From positions 21,510,501 through 21,574,500 of the forward strand of contig OZ059896.1 of the NCBI GenBank assembly GCA_964057225.1: a stretch of 64,000 nt of DNA. The letters run 5' to 3'. The translations under genes and the position numbers were made by a program. Each line of letters starts with the position of its first letter. Within the stretch, counting starts at the first letter, position 1. The notes under the pieces are model-generated. The model saw only the letters and a program-made list of their open reading frames with translations. It had not been told where the DNA came from and ran no database searches. This stretch comes from Auanema rhodensis (lineage: Eukaryota > Nematoda > Chromadorea > Rhabditida > Rhabditidae). Shown in pieces: positions 39,313-53,352 of this stretch.

Positions 39313-42300
39313 GCAGCTTAAAAATCCGCATCGAATGCACTATACTACATTGAGAAACGCTTAATACAAAAATTAGTTATGATCGTTTGAAAAATGATGC
39401 ATTAGTGTATGTTGAGTTTCCATGTACACTCAACATTGCATCCAAAAACATTTTGACAAAAATTTTTTCGAAAAATTTCAAAATAATTTAGCAAAAAGTA
39501 GATGTTTTTAGATTCCTTTTTTCAAGGCAAAGACGATGGACAATGTTATTCAACGAAAAAATTAATTCTTCAGGGTGAAAATCGAGGATATAAGTGTGAA
39601 CTTATATCAGTTGATATCTCGGTGCATTTTTAAGCTAGCGCAAATCTGATAACACAGATCGACGCAGCTTAAAAATCCGCATCGAATGCACTATACTACA
39701 TTGAGAAACGCTTAATACAAAAATTAGTTATGATCGTTTGAAAAATGATGCATTAGTGTATGTTGAGTTTCCATGTACACTCAACATTGCATCCAAAAAC
39801 ATTTTGACAAAAATTTTTTCGAAAAATTTCAAAATAATTTAGCAAAAAGTAGATGTTTTTAGATTCCTTTTTTCAAGGCAAAGACGATGGACAATGTTAT
39901 TCAACGAAAAAATTAATTCTTCAGGGTGAAAATCGAGGATATAAGTGTGAACTTATATCAGTTGATATCTCGGTGCATTTTTAAGCTAGCGCAAATCTGA
40001 TAACACAGATCGACGCAGCTTAAAAATCCGCATCGAATGCACTATACCACATTGAGAAACGCTTGATACAAAAATTAGTTATGATCGTTTGAAAATTGAT
40101 GCATTAGTGTATGTTGAGTTTCCATGTACACTCTACATTGCTTCCAAAAACATTTTGACAAAAATTTTTTCGAAAAATTTCAAAATAATTTAGCAAAAAG
40201 TAGATGTTTTTAGATTCCTTTTTTCAAGGCAAAGACGATGGACAATGTTATTCAACGAAAAAATTAATTCTTCAGGGTGAAAATCGAGGATATAAGTGTG
40301 AACTTATATCAGTTGATATCTCGATGCATTTTTAAGCTAGCGCAAATCTGATAACACAGATCGACGCAGCTTAAAAATCCGCATCGAATGCACTATACCA
40401 CATTGAGAAACGCTTAATACAAAAATTAGTTATGATCGTTTGAAAATTGATGCATTAGTGTATGTTGAGTTTCCATGTACACTCAACATTGCTTCCAAAA
40501 ACATTTTGACAACAATTTTTTCGAAAAATTTCAAAATAATTTAGCAAAAAGTAGAAGTTTTTAGATTCCTTTTTTCAAGGCAAAGACGATGGACAATGTT
40601 ATTCAACGAAAAAATTAATTCTTCAGGGTGAAAATCGAGGATATAAGTGTGAACTTATATCAGTTGATATCTCGGTGCATTTTTAAGCTAGCGCAAATCT
40701 GATAACACAGATCGACGCAGCTTAAAAATCCGCATCGAATGCACTATACCACATTGAGAAACGCTTAATACAAAAATTAGTTATGATCGTTTGAAAATTG
40801 ATGCATTAGTGTATGTTGAGTTTCCATGTACACTCTACATTGCTTCCAAAAACATTTTGACAAAAATTTTTTCGAAAAATTTCAAAATAATTTAGCAAAA
40901 AGTAGATGTTTTTAGATTCCTTTTTTCAAGGTAAAGACGATGGACAATGTTATTCAACGAAAAAATTAATTCTTCAGGGTGAAAATCGAGGATATAAGTG
41001 TGAACTTATATCAGTTGATATCTCGGTGCATTTTTAAGCTAGCGCAAATCTGATAACACAGATCGACGCAGCTTAAAAATCCGCATCGAATGCACTATAC
41101 TACATTGAGAAACGCTCAATACAAAAATTAGTTATGATTGTTTGAAAATTGATGCATTAGTGTATGTTGAGTTTCCATGTACACTCTACATTGCTTCCAA
41201 AAACATTTTGACAAAAATTTTTTCGATAAATTTCAAAATAATTTAGCAAAGAGTAGATGTTTTTAGATTCCTTTTTTTAAGGCAAAGACGATGGACAATG
41301 TTATTCAACGAAAAAATTAATTCTTCAGGGTGAAAATCGAGGATATAAGTGTGAACTTATATCAGTTGATATCTCGGTGCATTTTTAAGCTAGCGCAAAT
41401 CTGATAACACAGATCGACGCAGCTTAAAAATCCGCATCGAATGCACTATACTACATTGAGAAACGCTTAATACAAAAATTAGTTATGATCGTTTGAAAAA
41501 TGATGCATTAGTGTATGTTGAGTTTCCATGTACACTCAACATTGCATCCAAAAACATTTTGACAAAAATTTTTTCGAAAAATTTCAAAATAATTTAGCAA
41601 AAAGTAGATGTTTTTAGATTCCTTTTTTCAAGGCAAAGACGATGGACAATGTTATTCAACGAAAAAATTAATTCTTCAGGGTGAAAATCGAGGATATAAG
41701 TGTGAACTTATATCAGTTGATATCTCGGTGCATTTTTAAGCTAGCGCAAATCTGATAACACAGATCGACGCAGCTTAAAAATCCGCATCGAATGCACTAT
41801 ACTACATTGAGAAACGCTTAATACAAAAATTAGTTATGATCGTTTGAAAAATGATGCATTAGTGTATGTTGAGTTTCCATGTACACTCAACATTGCATCC
41901 AAAAACATTTTGACAAAAATTTTTTCGAAAAATTTCAAAATAATTTAGCAAAAAGTAGATGTTTTTAGATTCCTTTTTTCAAGGCAAAGACGATGGACAA
42001 TGTTATTCAACGAAAAAATTAATTCTTCAGGGTGAAAATCGAGGATATAAGTGTGAACTTATATCAGTTGATATCTCGGTGCATTTTTAAGCTAGCGCAA
42101 ATCTGATAACACAGATCGACGCAGCTTAAAAATCCGCATCGAATGCACTATACCACATTGAGAAACGCTTGATACAAAAATTAGTTATGATCGTTTGAAA
42201 ATTGATGCATTAGTGTATGTTGAGTTTCCATGTACACTCTACATTGCTTCCAAAAACATTTTGACAAAAATTTTTTCGAAAAATTTCAAAATAATTTAGC

Positions 42301-42822
42301 AAAAAGTAGATGTTTTTAGATTCCTTTTTTCAAGGCAAAGACGATGGACAATGTTATTCAACGAAAAAATTAATTCTTCAGGGTGAAAATCGAGGATATA
42401 AGTGTGAACTTATATCAGTTGATATCTCGATGCATTTTTAAGCTAGCGCAAATCTGATAACACAGATCGACGCAGCTTAAAAATCCGCATCGAATGCACT
42501 ATACCACATTGAGAAACGCTTAATACAAAAATTAGTTATGATCGTTTGAAAATTGATGCATTAGTGTATGTTGAGTTTCCATGTACACTCAACATTGCTT
42601 CCAAAAACATTTTGACAACAATTTTTTCGAAAAATTTCAAAATAATTTAGCAAAAAGTAGAAGTTTTTAGATTCCTTTTTTCAAGGCAAAGACGATGGAC
42701 AATGTTATTCAACGAAAAAATTAATTCTTCAGGGTGAAAATCGAGGATATAAGTGTGAACTTATATCAGTTGATATCTCGGTGCATTTTTAAGCTAGCGC
42801 AAATCTGATAACACAGATCGAC
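38962..42822. repeat. Six-unit higher-order repeat (2106 bp), nearly two copies
   Basis: Copy 1 is 38962-41067 and copy 2 is 41068-42822 (five units). The order is the T-160 unit with GATTGTTTG, two consecutive GCATCC units, the CGCTTGATAC unit, the GACAACAATT unit and, in copy 1 only, a T-120 unit. Paired markers are GCATCC at 39440/41546 and 39791/41897, and CGCTTGATAC at 40063/42169, all 2106 bp apart. Private changes are AAGGTAAAG near 40929 and CGCTCAATAC near 41114. Confidence 0.85.
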
Positions 42823-45279
42823 GCAGCTTAAAAATCCGCATCGAATGCACTATACCACATTGAGAAACGCTTAATACAAAAATTAGTTATGATCGTTTGA
42901 AAATTGATGCATTAGTGTATGTTGAGTTTCCATGTACACTCTACATTGCTTCCAAAAACATTTTGACAAAAATTTTTTCGAAAAATTTCAAAATAATTTA
43001 GCAAAAAGTAGATGTTTTTAGATTCCTTTTTTCAAGGCAAAGACGATGGACAATGTTATTCAACGAAAAAATTAATTCTTCAGGGTGAAAATCGAGGATA
43101 TAAGTGTGAACTTATATCAGTTGATATCTCGATGCATTTTTAAGCTAGCGCAAATATGATAACACAGATCGACGCAGCTTAAAAATCCGCATCGAATGCA
43201 CTATACCACATTGAGAAACGCTTAATACAAAAATTAGTTATGATCGTTTGAAAATTGATGCATTAGTGTATGTTGAGTTTCCATGTACACTCTACATTGC
43301 TTCCAAAAACATTTTGACAAAAATTTTTTCGAAAAATTTCAAAATAATTTAGCAAAAAGTAGAAGTTTTTAGATTCCTTTTTTCAAGGCAAAGACGATGG
43401 ACAATGTTATTCAACGAAAAAATTAATTCTTCAGGGTGAAAATCGAGGATATAAGTGTGAACTTATATCAGTTGATATCTCGGTGCATTTTTAAGCTAGC
43501 GCAAATCTGATAACACAGATCGACGCAGCTTAAAAATCCGCATCGAATGCACTATACCACATTGAGAAACGCTTAATACAAAAATTAGTTATGATCGTTT
43601 GAAAATTGATGCATTAGTGTATGTTGAGTTTCCATGTACACTCTACATTGCTTCCAAAAACATTTTGACAAAAATTTTTTCGAAAAATTTCAAAATAATT
43701 TAGCAAAAAGTAGATGTTTTTAGATTCCTTTTTTCAAGGCAAAGACGATGGACAATGTTATTCAACGAAAAAATTAATTCTTCAGGGTGAAAATCGAGGA
43801 TATAAGTGTGAACTTATATCAGTTGATATCTCGATGCATTTTTAAGCTAGCGCAAATATGATAACACAGATCGACGCAGCTTAAAAATCCGCATCGAATG
43901 CACTATACCACATTGAGAAACGCTTAATACAAAAATTAGTTATGATCGTTTGAAAATTGATGCATTAGTGTATGTTGAGTTTCCATGTACACTCTACATT
44001 GCTTCCAAAAACATTTTGACAAAAATTTTTTCGAAAAATTTCAAAATAATTTAGCAAAAAGTAGAAGTTTTTAGATTCCTTTTTTCAAGGCAAAGACGAT
44101 GGACAATGTTATTCAACGAAAAAATTAATTCTTCAGGGTGAAAATCGAGGATATAAGTGTGAACTTATATCAGTTGATATCTCGGTGCATTTTTAAGCTA
44201 GCGCAAATCTGATAACACAGATCGACGCAGCTTAAAAATCCGCATCGAATGCACTATACCACATTGAGAAACGCTTAATACAAAAATTAGTTATGATCGT
44301 TTGAAAATTGATGCATTAGTGTATGTTGAGTTTCCATGTACACTCTACATTGCTTCCAAAAACATTTTGACAAAAATTTTTTCGAAAAATTTCAAAATAA
44401 TTTAGCAAAAAGTAGATGTTTTTAGATTCCTTTTTTCAAGGCAAAGACGATGGACAATGTTATTCAACGAAAAAATTAATTCTTCAGGGTGAAAATCGAG
44501 GATATAAGTGTGAACTTATATCAGTTGATATCTCGATGCATTTTTAAGCTAGCGCAAATATGATAACACAGATCGACGCAGCTTAAAAATCCGCATCGAA
44601 TGCACTATACCACATTGAGAAACGCTTAATACAAAAATTAGTTATGATCGTTTGAAAATTGATGCATTAGTGTATGTTGAGTTTCCATGTACACTCTACA
44701 TTGCTTCCAAAAACATTTTGACAAAAATTTTTTCGAAAAATTTCAAAATAATTTAGCAAAAAGTAGAAGTTTTTAGATTCCTTTTTTCAAGGCAAAGACG
44801 ATGGACAATGTTATTCAACGAAAAAATTAATTCTTCAGGGTGAAAATCGAGGATATAAGTGTGAACTTATATCAGTTGATATCTCGGTGCATTTTTAAGC
44901 TAGCGCAAATCTGATAACACAGATCGACGCAGCTTAAAAATCCGCATCGAATGCACTATACCACATTGAGAAACGCTTAATACAAAAATTAGTTATGATC
45001 GTTTGAAAATTGATGCATTAGTGTATGTTGAGTTTCCATGTACACTCTACATTGCTTCCAAAAACATTTTGACAAAAATTTTTTCGAAAAATTTCAAAAT
45101 AATTTAGCAAAAAGTAGATGTTTTTAGATTCCTTTTTTCAAGGCAAAGACGATGGACAATGTTATTCAACGAAAAAATTAATTCTTCAGGGTGAAAATCG
45201 AGGATATAAGTGTGAACTTATATCAGTTGATATCTCGATGCATTTTTAAGCTAGCGCAAATATGATAACACAGATCGAC
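42823..45279. repeat. Strict dimeric repeat (702 bp), 3.5 copies
   Basis: Two unit types alternate A-B-A-B-A-B-A, starting at 42823, 43174, 43525, 43876, 44227, 44578 and 44929. Type A has T191, A310 and A334 (ATATGAT). Type B has A191 (AGAAGT), G310 and C334. The A334 base falls at 43156, 43858, 44560 and 45262, each 702 bp apart. By eye I found no difference between copies of the same type, so this looks like the most recently homogenised stretch. Confidence 0.9.
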
Positions 45280-48200
45280 GCAGCTTAAAAATCCGCATCG
45301 AATGCACTATACCACATTGAGAAACGCTTAATACAAAAATTAGTTATGATCGTTTGAAAATTGATGCATTAGTGTATGTTGAGTTTCCATGTACACTCAA
45401 CATTGCTTCCAAAAACATTTTGACAAAAATTTTTTCGAAAAATTTCAAAACAATTTAGCAAAAAGTAGATGTTTATAGATTCCTTTTTTGAAGGCAAAGA
45501 CGATGGACAATGTTATTCAACGAAAAATTTAATTCTTCAGGGTGAAAATCGAGGATATAAGTGTGCACTTATATCAGTTGATATCTTGGTGCATTTTTAA
45601 GCTAGCGCAAATCTGATAACACAGATCGACGCAGCTTAAAAATCCGCATCGAATGCACTATACTACATTGAGAAACGCTTAATACAAAAGTTAGTTATGA
45701 TCGTTTGAAAAATGATGCCTTAGTGTATGTTGGGTTTCCATGTACACTCAACATTGCTTCCAAAAACATTTTGACAAAAATTTTTTCGATAAATTTCAAA
45801 ATAATTTAGCAAAGAGTAGATGTTTTTAGATTCCTTTTTTTAAGGCAAAGACGATGGACAATGTTATTCAACGAAAAAATTAATTCTTCAGGGTGAAAAT
45901 CGAGGATATAAGTGTGAACTTATATCAGTTGATATCTCGGTGCATTTTTAAGCTAGCGCAAATCTGATAACACAGATCGACGCAGCTTAAAAATCCGCAT
46001 CGAATGCACTATACTACATTGAGAAACGCTTAATACAAAAATTAGTTATGATCGTTTGAAAAATGATGCATTAGTGTATGTTGAGTTTCCATGTACACTC
46101 AACATTGCTTCCAAAAACATTTTGACAAAAATTTTTTCGAAAAATTTCAAAATAATTTAGCAAAAAGTAGATGTTTTTAGATTCCTTTTTTCAAGGCAAA
46201 GACGATGGACAATGTTATTCAACGAAAAAATTAATTCTTCAGGGTGAAAATCGAGGATATAAGTGTGAACTTATATCAGTTGATATCTCGGTGCATTTTT
46301 AAGCTAGCGCAAATCTGATAACACAGATCGACGCAGCTTAAAAATCCGCATCGAATGCACTATACCACATTGAGAAACGCTTGATACAAAAATTAGTTAT
46401 GATCGTTTGAAAATTGATGCATTAGTGTATGTTGAGTTTCCATGTACACTCTACATTGCTTCCAAAAACATTTTGACAAAAATTTTTTCGAAAAATTTCA
46501 AAATAATTTAGCAAAAAGTAGATGTTTTTAGATTCCTTTTTTCAAGGCAAAGACGATGGACAATGTTATTCAACGAAAAAATTAATTCTTCAGGGTGAAA
46601 ATCGAGGATATAAGTGTGAACTTATATCAGTTGATATCTCGATGCATTTTTAAGCTAGCGCAAATCTGATAACACAGATCGACGCAGCTTAAAAATCCGC
46701 ATCGAATGCACTATACCACATTGAGAAACGCTTAATACAAAAATTAGTTATGATCGTTTGAAAATTGATGCATTAGTGTATGTTGAGTTTCCATGTACAC
46801 TCAACATTGCTTCCAAAAACATTTTGACAACAATTTTTTCGAAAAATTTCAAAATAATTTAGCAAAAAGTAGAAGTTTTTAGATTCCTTTTTTCAAGGCA
46901 AAGACGATGGACAATGTTATTCAACGAAAAAATTAATTCTTCAGGGTGAAAATCGAGGATATAAGTGTGAACTTATATCAGTTGATATCTCGGTGCATTT
47001 TTAAGCTAGCGCAAATCTGATAACACAGATCGACGCAGCTTAAAAATCCGCATCGAATGCACTATACCACATTGAGAAACGCTTAATACAAAAATTAGTT
47101 ATGATCGTTTGAAAATTGATGCATTAGTGTATGTTGAGTTTCCATGTACACTCTACATTGCTTCCAAAAACATTTTGACAACAATTTTTTCGAAAAATTT
47201 CAAAATAATTTAGCAAAAAGTAGAAGTTTTTAGATTCCTTTTTTCAAGGCAAAGACGATGGACAATGTTATTCAACGAAAAAATTAATTCTTCAGGGTGA
47301 AAATCGAGGATATAAGTGTGAACTTATATCAGTTGATATCTCGATGCATTTTTAAGCTAGCGCAAATATGGTAACACAGATCGACGCAGCTTAAAAATCC
47401 GCATCGAATGCACTATACCACATTGAGAAACGCTTAATACAAAAATTAGTTATGATCGTTTGAAAATTGATGCATTAGTGTATGTTGAGTTTCCATGTAC
47501 ACTCAACATTGCTTCCAAAAACATTTTGACAAAAATTTTTTCGAAAAATTTCAAAACAATTTAGCAAAAAGTAGATGTTTATAGATTCCTTTTTTGAAGG
47601 CAAAGACGATGGACAATGTTATTCAACGAAAAAATTAATTCTTCAGGGTGAAAATCGAGGATATAAGTGTGAACTTATATCAGTTGATATCTCGATGCAT
47701 TTTTAAGCTAGCGCAAATCTGATAACACAGATCGACGCAGCTTAAAAATCCGCATCGAATGCACTATACCACATTGAGAAACGCTTAATACAAAAATTAG
47801 TTATGATCGTTTGAAAATTGATGCATTAGTGTATGTTGAGTTTCCATGTGCACTCAACATTGCTTCCAAAAACATTTTGACAACAATTTTTTCGAAAAAT
47901 TTCAAAATAATTTAGCAAAAAGTAGATGTTTTTAGATTCCTTTTTTCAAGGCAAAGACGATGGACAATGTTATTCAACGAAAAAATTAATTCTTCAGGGT
48001 GAAAATCGAGGATATAAGTGTGAACTTATATCAGTTGATATCTCGATGCATTTTTAAGCTAGCGCAAATCTGATAACACAGATCGACGCAGCTTAAAAAT
48101 CCGCATCGAATGCACTATACCACATTGAGAAACGCTTAATACAAAAATTAGTTATGATCGTTTGAAAATTGATGCATTAGTGTATGTTGAGTTTCCATGT

Positions 48201-48789
48201 ACACTCAACATTGCTTCCAAAAACATTTTGACAAAAATTTTTTCAAAAAATTTCAAAATAATTTAGCAAAAAGTAGATGTTTTTAGATTCCTTTTTTCAA
48301 GGCAAAGACGATGGACAATGTTATTCAACGAAAAAATTAATTCTTCAGGGTGAAAATCGAGGATATAAGTGTGAACTTATATCAGTTGATATCTCGGTGC
48401 ATTTTTAAGCTAGCGCAAATCTCATAACACAGATCGACGCAGCTTGAAAATCCGCAACGAATGCACTATACTACATTGAGAAACGCTTAATACAAAAGTT
48501 AGTTATGATCGTTTGAAAAATGATGCCTTAGTGTATGTTGAGTTTTCATGTACACTCAACATTGCTTCCAAAAACATTTTGACAAAAATTTTTTCGAAAA
48601 ATTTCAAAATAATTTAGCAAAAAGTAGATGTTTTTAGATTCCTTTTTTCAAGGCAAAGACGATGGACAATGTTATTCAACGAAAAAATTAATTCTTCAGG
48701 GTGAAAATCGAGGATATAAGTGTGAACTTATATCAGTTGATATCTCGGTGCATTTTTAAGCTAGCGCAAATCTGATAACACAGATCGAC
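45280..48789. repeat. Ten mixed units, mosaic of types found elsewhere
   Basis: Units in order: G-211 unit (45280, with TTTAATTC), T-160 unit (45631, private TGTTGGGTTTCC), AAAAATGATG unit, CGCTTGATAC unit, GACAACAATT unit, mixed unit (47035, private ATATGGTAAC), chimeric G-211 unit (47386), a unit with private CATGTGCACTC (47737), and two units (48088, 48439). The last two carry the rare markers TTTTTTCAAAAAA, GCAACGAA and TTTTCATG that are otherwise found at 8425-9126 and 10882-11583. The first four units match 52300-53703 at 7020 bp. Confidence 0.8.
47386..47736 (+). repeat. Chimeric unit: G-211 type 5' part, common-type 3' part
   Basis: C172, A196 and G211 are present, but p287 is A and p308-310 reads CGA, where other G-211 units have C287 and TGG. 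The switch therefore lies between p211 and p287. Recombination or conversion inside a unit explains this better than repeated mutation. Confidence 0.8.
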
Positions 48790-51700
48790 GCAGCTTAAAA
48801 ATCCGCATCGAATGCACTATACCACATTGAGAAACGCTTAATACAAAAATTAGTTATGATCGTTTGAAAATTGATGCATTAGTGTATGTTGAGTTTCCAT
48901 GTACACTCTACATTGCTTCCAAAAACATTTTGACAAAAATTTTTTCGAAAAATTTCAAAATAATTTCGCAAAAAGTAGATGTTTTTAGATTCCTTTTTTC
49001 AAGGCAAAGACGATGGACAATGTTATTCAACGAAAAAATTAATTCTTCAGGGTGAAAATCGAGGATATAAGTGTGAACTTATATTAGTTGATATCTCGAT
49101 GCATTTTTAAGCTAGCGCAAATCTGATAACACAGATCGACGCAGCTTAAAAATCCGCATCGAATGCACTATACCACATTGAGAAACGCTTAATACAAAAA
49201 TTAGTTATGATCGTTTGAAAATTGATGCATTAGTGTATGTTGAGTTTCCATGTACACTCTACATTGCTTCCAAAAACATTTTGACAAAAACTTTTTCGAA
49301 AAATTTCAAAATAATTTAGCAAAAAGTAGATGTTTTTAGATTCCTTTTTTTAAGGCAAAGACGATGGACAATGTTATTCAACGAAAAAATTAATTCTTCA
49401 GGGTGAAAATCGAGGATATAAGTGTGAACTTATATCAGTTGATATCTCGGTGCATTTTTAAGCTAGCGCAAATCTCATAACACAGATCGACGCAGCTTGA
49501 AAATCCGCATCGAATGCACTATACTACATTGAGAAACGCTTAATACAAAAATTAGTTATGATCGTTTGAAAATTGATGCATTAGTGTATGTTGAGTTTCC
49601 ATGTACACTCAACATTGCTTCCAAAAACATTTTGACAAAAATTTTTTCGAAAAATTTCAAAATAATTTAGCAAAAAGTAGATGTTTTAAGATTCCTTTTT
49701 TCAAGGCAAAGACGATGGACAATGTTATTCAACGAAAAAATTAATTCTTCAGGGTGAAAATCGAGGATATAAGTGTGAACTTATATCAGTTGATATCTCG
49801 GTGCATTTTTAAGCTAGCGCAAATCTGATAACACAGATCGACGCAGCTTAAAAATCCGCAACGAATGCACTATACTACATTGAGAAACGCTTAATACAAA
49901 AATTAGTTATGATCGTTTGAAAAATGATGCATTAGTGTATGTTGAGTTTCCATGTACACTCAACATTGCTTCCAAAAACATTTTGACAAAAACTTTTTCG
50001 AAAAATTTCAAAATAATTTAGCAAAAAGTAGATGTTTTTAGATTCCTTTTTTTAAGGCAAAGACGATGGACAATGTTATTCAACGAAAAAATTAATTCTT
50101 CAGGGTGAAAATCGAGGATATAAGTGTGAACTTATATCAGTTGATATCTCGGTGCATTTTTAAGCTAGCGCAAATCTCATAACACAGATCGACGCAGCTT
50201 GAAAATCCGCATCGAATGCACTATACTACATTGAGAAACGCTTAATACAAAAATTAGTTATGATCGTTTGAAAATTGATGCATTAGTGTATGTTGAGTTT
50301 CCATGTACACTCTACATTGCTTCCAAAAACATTTTGACAAAAATTTTTTCGAAAAATTTCAAAATAATTTAGCAAAAAGTAGATGTTTTTAGATTCCTTT
50401 TTTCAAGGCAAAGACGATGGACAATGTTATTCAACGAAAAAATTAATTCTTCAGGGTGAAAATCGAGGATATAAGTGTGAACTTATATCAGTTGATATCT
50501 CGGTGCATTTTTAAGCTAGCGCAAATCTGATAACACAGATCGACGCAGCTTAAAAATCCGCATCGAATGCACTATACCACATTGAGAAACGCTTAATACA
50601 AAAATTAGTTATGATCGTTTCAAAATTGATGCATTAGTGTATGTTGAGTTTCCATGTACACTCTACATTGCTTCCAAAAACATTTTGACAAAAATTTTTT
50701 CGAAAAATTTCAAAATAATTTAGCAAAAAGTAGATGTTTTTAGATTCCTTTTTTCAAGGCAAAGACGATGGACAATGTTATTCAACGAAAAAATTAATTC
50801 TTCAGGGTGAAAATCGAGGATATAAGTGTGAACTTATATTAGTTGATATCTCGATGCATTTTTAAGCTAGCGCAAATCTGATAACACAGATCGACGCAGC
50901 TTAAAAATCCGCATCGAATGCACTATACCACATTGAGAAACGCTTAATACAAAAATTAGTTATGATCGTTTGAAAATTGATGCATTAGTGTATGTTGAGT
51001 TTCCATGTACACTCTACATTGCTTCCAAAAACATTTTGACAAAAACTTTTTCGAAAAATTTCAAAATAATTTAGCAAAAAGTAGATGTTTTTAGATTCCT
51101 TTTTTTAAGGCAAAGACGATGGACAATGTTATTCAACGAAAAAATTAATTCTTCAGGGTGAAAATCGAGGATATAAGTGTGAACTTATATCAGTTGATAT
51201 CTCGGTGCATTTTTAAGCTAGCGCAAATCTCATAACACAGATCGACGCAGCTTGAAAATCCGCATCGAATGCACTATACTACATTGAGAAACGCTTAATA
51301 CAAAAATTAGTTATGATCGTTTGAAAATTGATGCATTAGTGTATGTTGAGTTTCCATGTACACTCAACATTGCTTCCAAAAACATTTTGACAAAAATTTT
51401 TTCGAAAAATTTCAAAATAATTTAGCAAAAAGTAGATGTTTTAAGATTCCTTTTTTCAAGGCAAAGACGATGGACAATGTTATTCAACGAAAAAATTAAT
51501 TCTTCAGGGTGAAAATCGAGGATATAAGTGTGAACTTATATCAGTTGATATCTCGGTGCATTTTTAAGCTAGCGCAAATCTGATAACACAGATCGACGCA
51601 GCTTAAAAATCCGCATCGAATGCACTATACTACATTGAGAAACGCTTAATACAAAAATTAGTTATGATCGTTTGAAAAATGATGCATTAGTGTATGTTGA

Positions 51701-52299
51701 GTTTCCATGTACACTCAACATTGCTTCCAAAAACATTTTGACAAAAACTTTTTCGAAAAATTTCAAAATAATTTAGCAAAAAGTAGATGTTTTTAGATTC
51801 CTTTTTTTAAGGCAAAGACGATGGACAATGTTATTCAACGAAAAAATTAATTCTTCAGGGTGAAAATCGAGGATATAAGTGTGAACTTATATCAGTTGAT
51901 ATCTCGGTGCATTTTTAAGCTAGCGCAAATCTCATAACACAGATCGACGCAGCTTGAAAATCCGCATCGAATGCACTATACTACATTGAGAAACGCTTAA
52001 TACAAAAATTAGTTATGATCGTTTGAAAATTGATGCATTAGTGTATGTTGAGTTTCCATGTACACTCTACATTGCTTCCAAAAACATTTTGACAAAAATT
52101 TTTTCGAAAAATTTCAAAATAATTTAGCAAAAAGTAGATGTTTTTAGATTCCTTTTTTCAAGGCAAAGACGATGGACAATGTTATTCAACGAAAAAATTA
52201 ATTCTTCAGGGTGAAAATCGAGGATATAAGTGTGAACTTATATCAGTTGATATCTCGATGCATTTTTAAGCTAGCGCAAATCTGATAACACAGATCGAC
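48790..52299. repeat. Five-unit tandem duplication (1755 bp): 48790-50544 and 50545-52299
   Basis: The order in both copies is a TATTAG unit (p291-296), an ATCTCAT unit, a GCTTG unit with A at p197, an AAAAATGATG/ATCTCAT unit, then a GCTTG unit with T at p120. TATTAG lies at 49085 and 50840, and the p197 A at 49688 and 51443, both 1755 bp apart. Private changes are ATTTCGC at 48967, GCAACGAA near 49860 and TTTCAAAATTG near 50620. Confidence 0.85.
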
Positions 52300-53352
52300 G
52301 CAGCTTAAAAATCCGCATCGAATGCACTATACCACATTGAGAAACGCTTAATACAAAAATTAGTTATGATCGTTTGAAAATTGATGCATTAGTGTATGTT
52401 GAGTTTCCATGTACACTCAACATTGCTTCCAAAAACATTTTGACAAAAATTTTTTCGAAAAATTTCAAAACAATTTAGCAAAAAGTAGATGTTTATAGAT
52501 TCCTTTTTTGAAGGCAAAGACGATGGACAATGTTATTCAACGAAAAAATTAATTCTTCAGGGTGAAAATCGAGGATATAAGTGTGCACTTATATCAGTTG
52601 ATATCTTGGTGCATTTTTAAGCTAGCGCAAATCTGATAACACAGATCGACGCAGCTTAAAAATCCGCATCGAATGCACTATACTACATTGAGAAACGCTT
52701 AATACAAAAGTTAGTTATGATCGTTTGAAAAATGATGCCTTAGTGTATGTTGAGTTTCCATGTACACTCAATATTGCTTCCAAAAACATTTTGACAAAAA
52801 TTTTTTCGATAAATTTCAAAATAGTTTAGCAAAGAGTAGATGTTTTTAGATTCCTTTTTTTAAGGCAAAGACGATGGACAATGTTATTCAACGAAAAAAT
52901 TAATTCTTCAGGGTGAAAATCGAGGATATAAGTGTGAACTTATATCAGTTGATATCTCGGTGCATTTTTAAGCTAGCGCAAATCTGATAACACAGATCGA
53001 CGCAGCTTAAAAATCCGCATCGAATGCACTATACTACATTGAGAAACGCTTAATACAAAAATTAGTTATGATCGTTTGAAAAATGATGCATTAGTGTATG
53101 TTGAGTTTCCATGTACACTCAACATTGCTTCCAAAAACATTTTGACAAAAATTTTTTCGAAAAATTTCAAAATAATTTAGCAAAAAGTAGATGTTTTTAG
53201 ATTCCTTTTTTCAAGGCAAAGACGATGGACAATGTTATTCAACGAAAAAATTAATTCTTCAGGGTGAAAATCGAGGATATAAGTGTGAACTTATATCAGT
53301 TGATATCTCGGTGCATTTTTAAGCTAGCGCAAATCTGATAACACAGATCGAC
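52300..53352. repeat. Three units: G-211 type, T-160 type, AAAAATGATG type
   Basis: This series repeats the order seen at 13690, 19306, 26677, 31240 and 45280. The T-160 unit here carries CAATATTG (p120-127) and ATAGTTT (p171-177), like the copies at 14041, 19657, 27028 and 31591 and unlike the one at 45631. It is therefore closer to the distant copies than to the nearest one. Confidence 0.8.

Noticed and set aside
48864-49055. Open frame of 63 codons starting with TTG
   Set aside because: It is open only because one substitution at 48967 turns the usual TAG (p178-180) into TCG. All other units are closed at this point, there is no ATG start, and the frame lies inside the satellite unit. A similar change at 56337 (TAG to TTG) is followed by a stop at the G-211 position.
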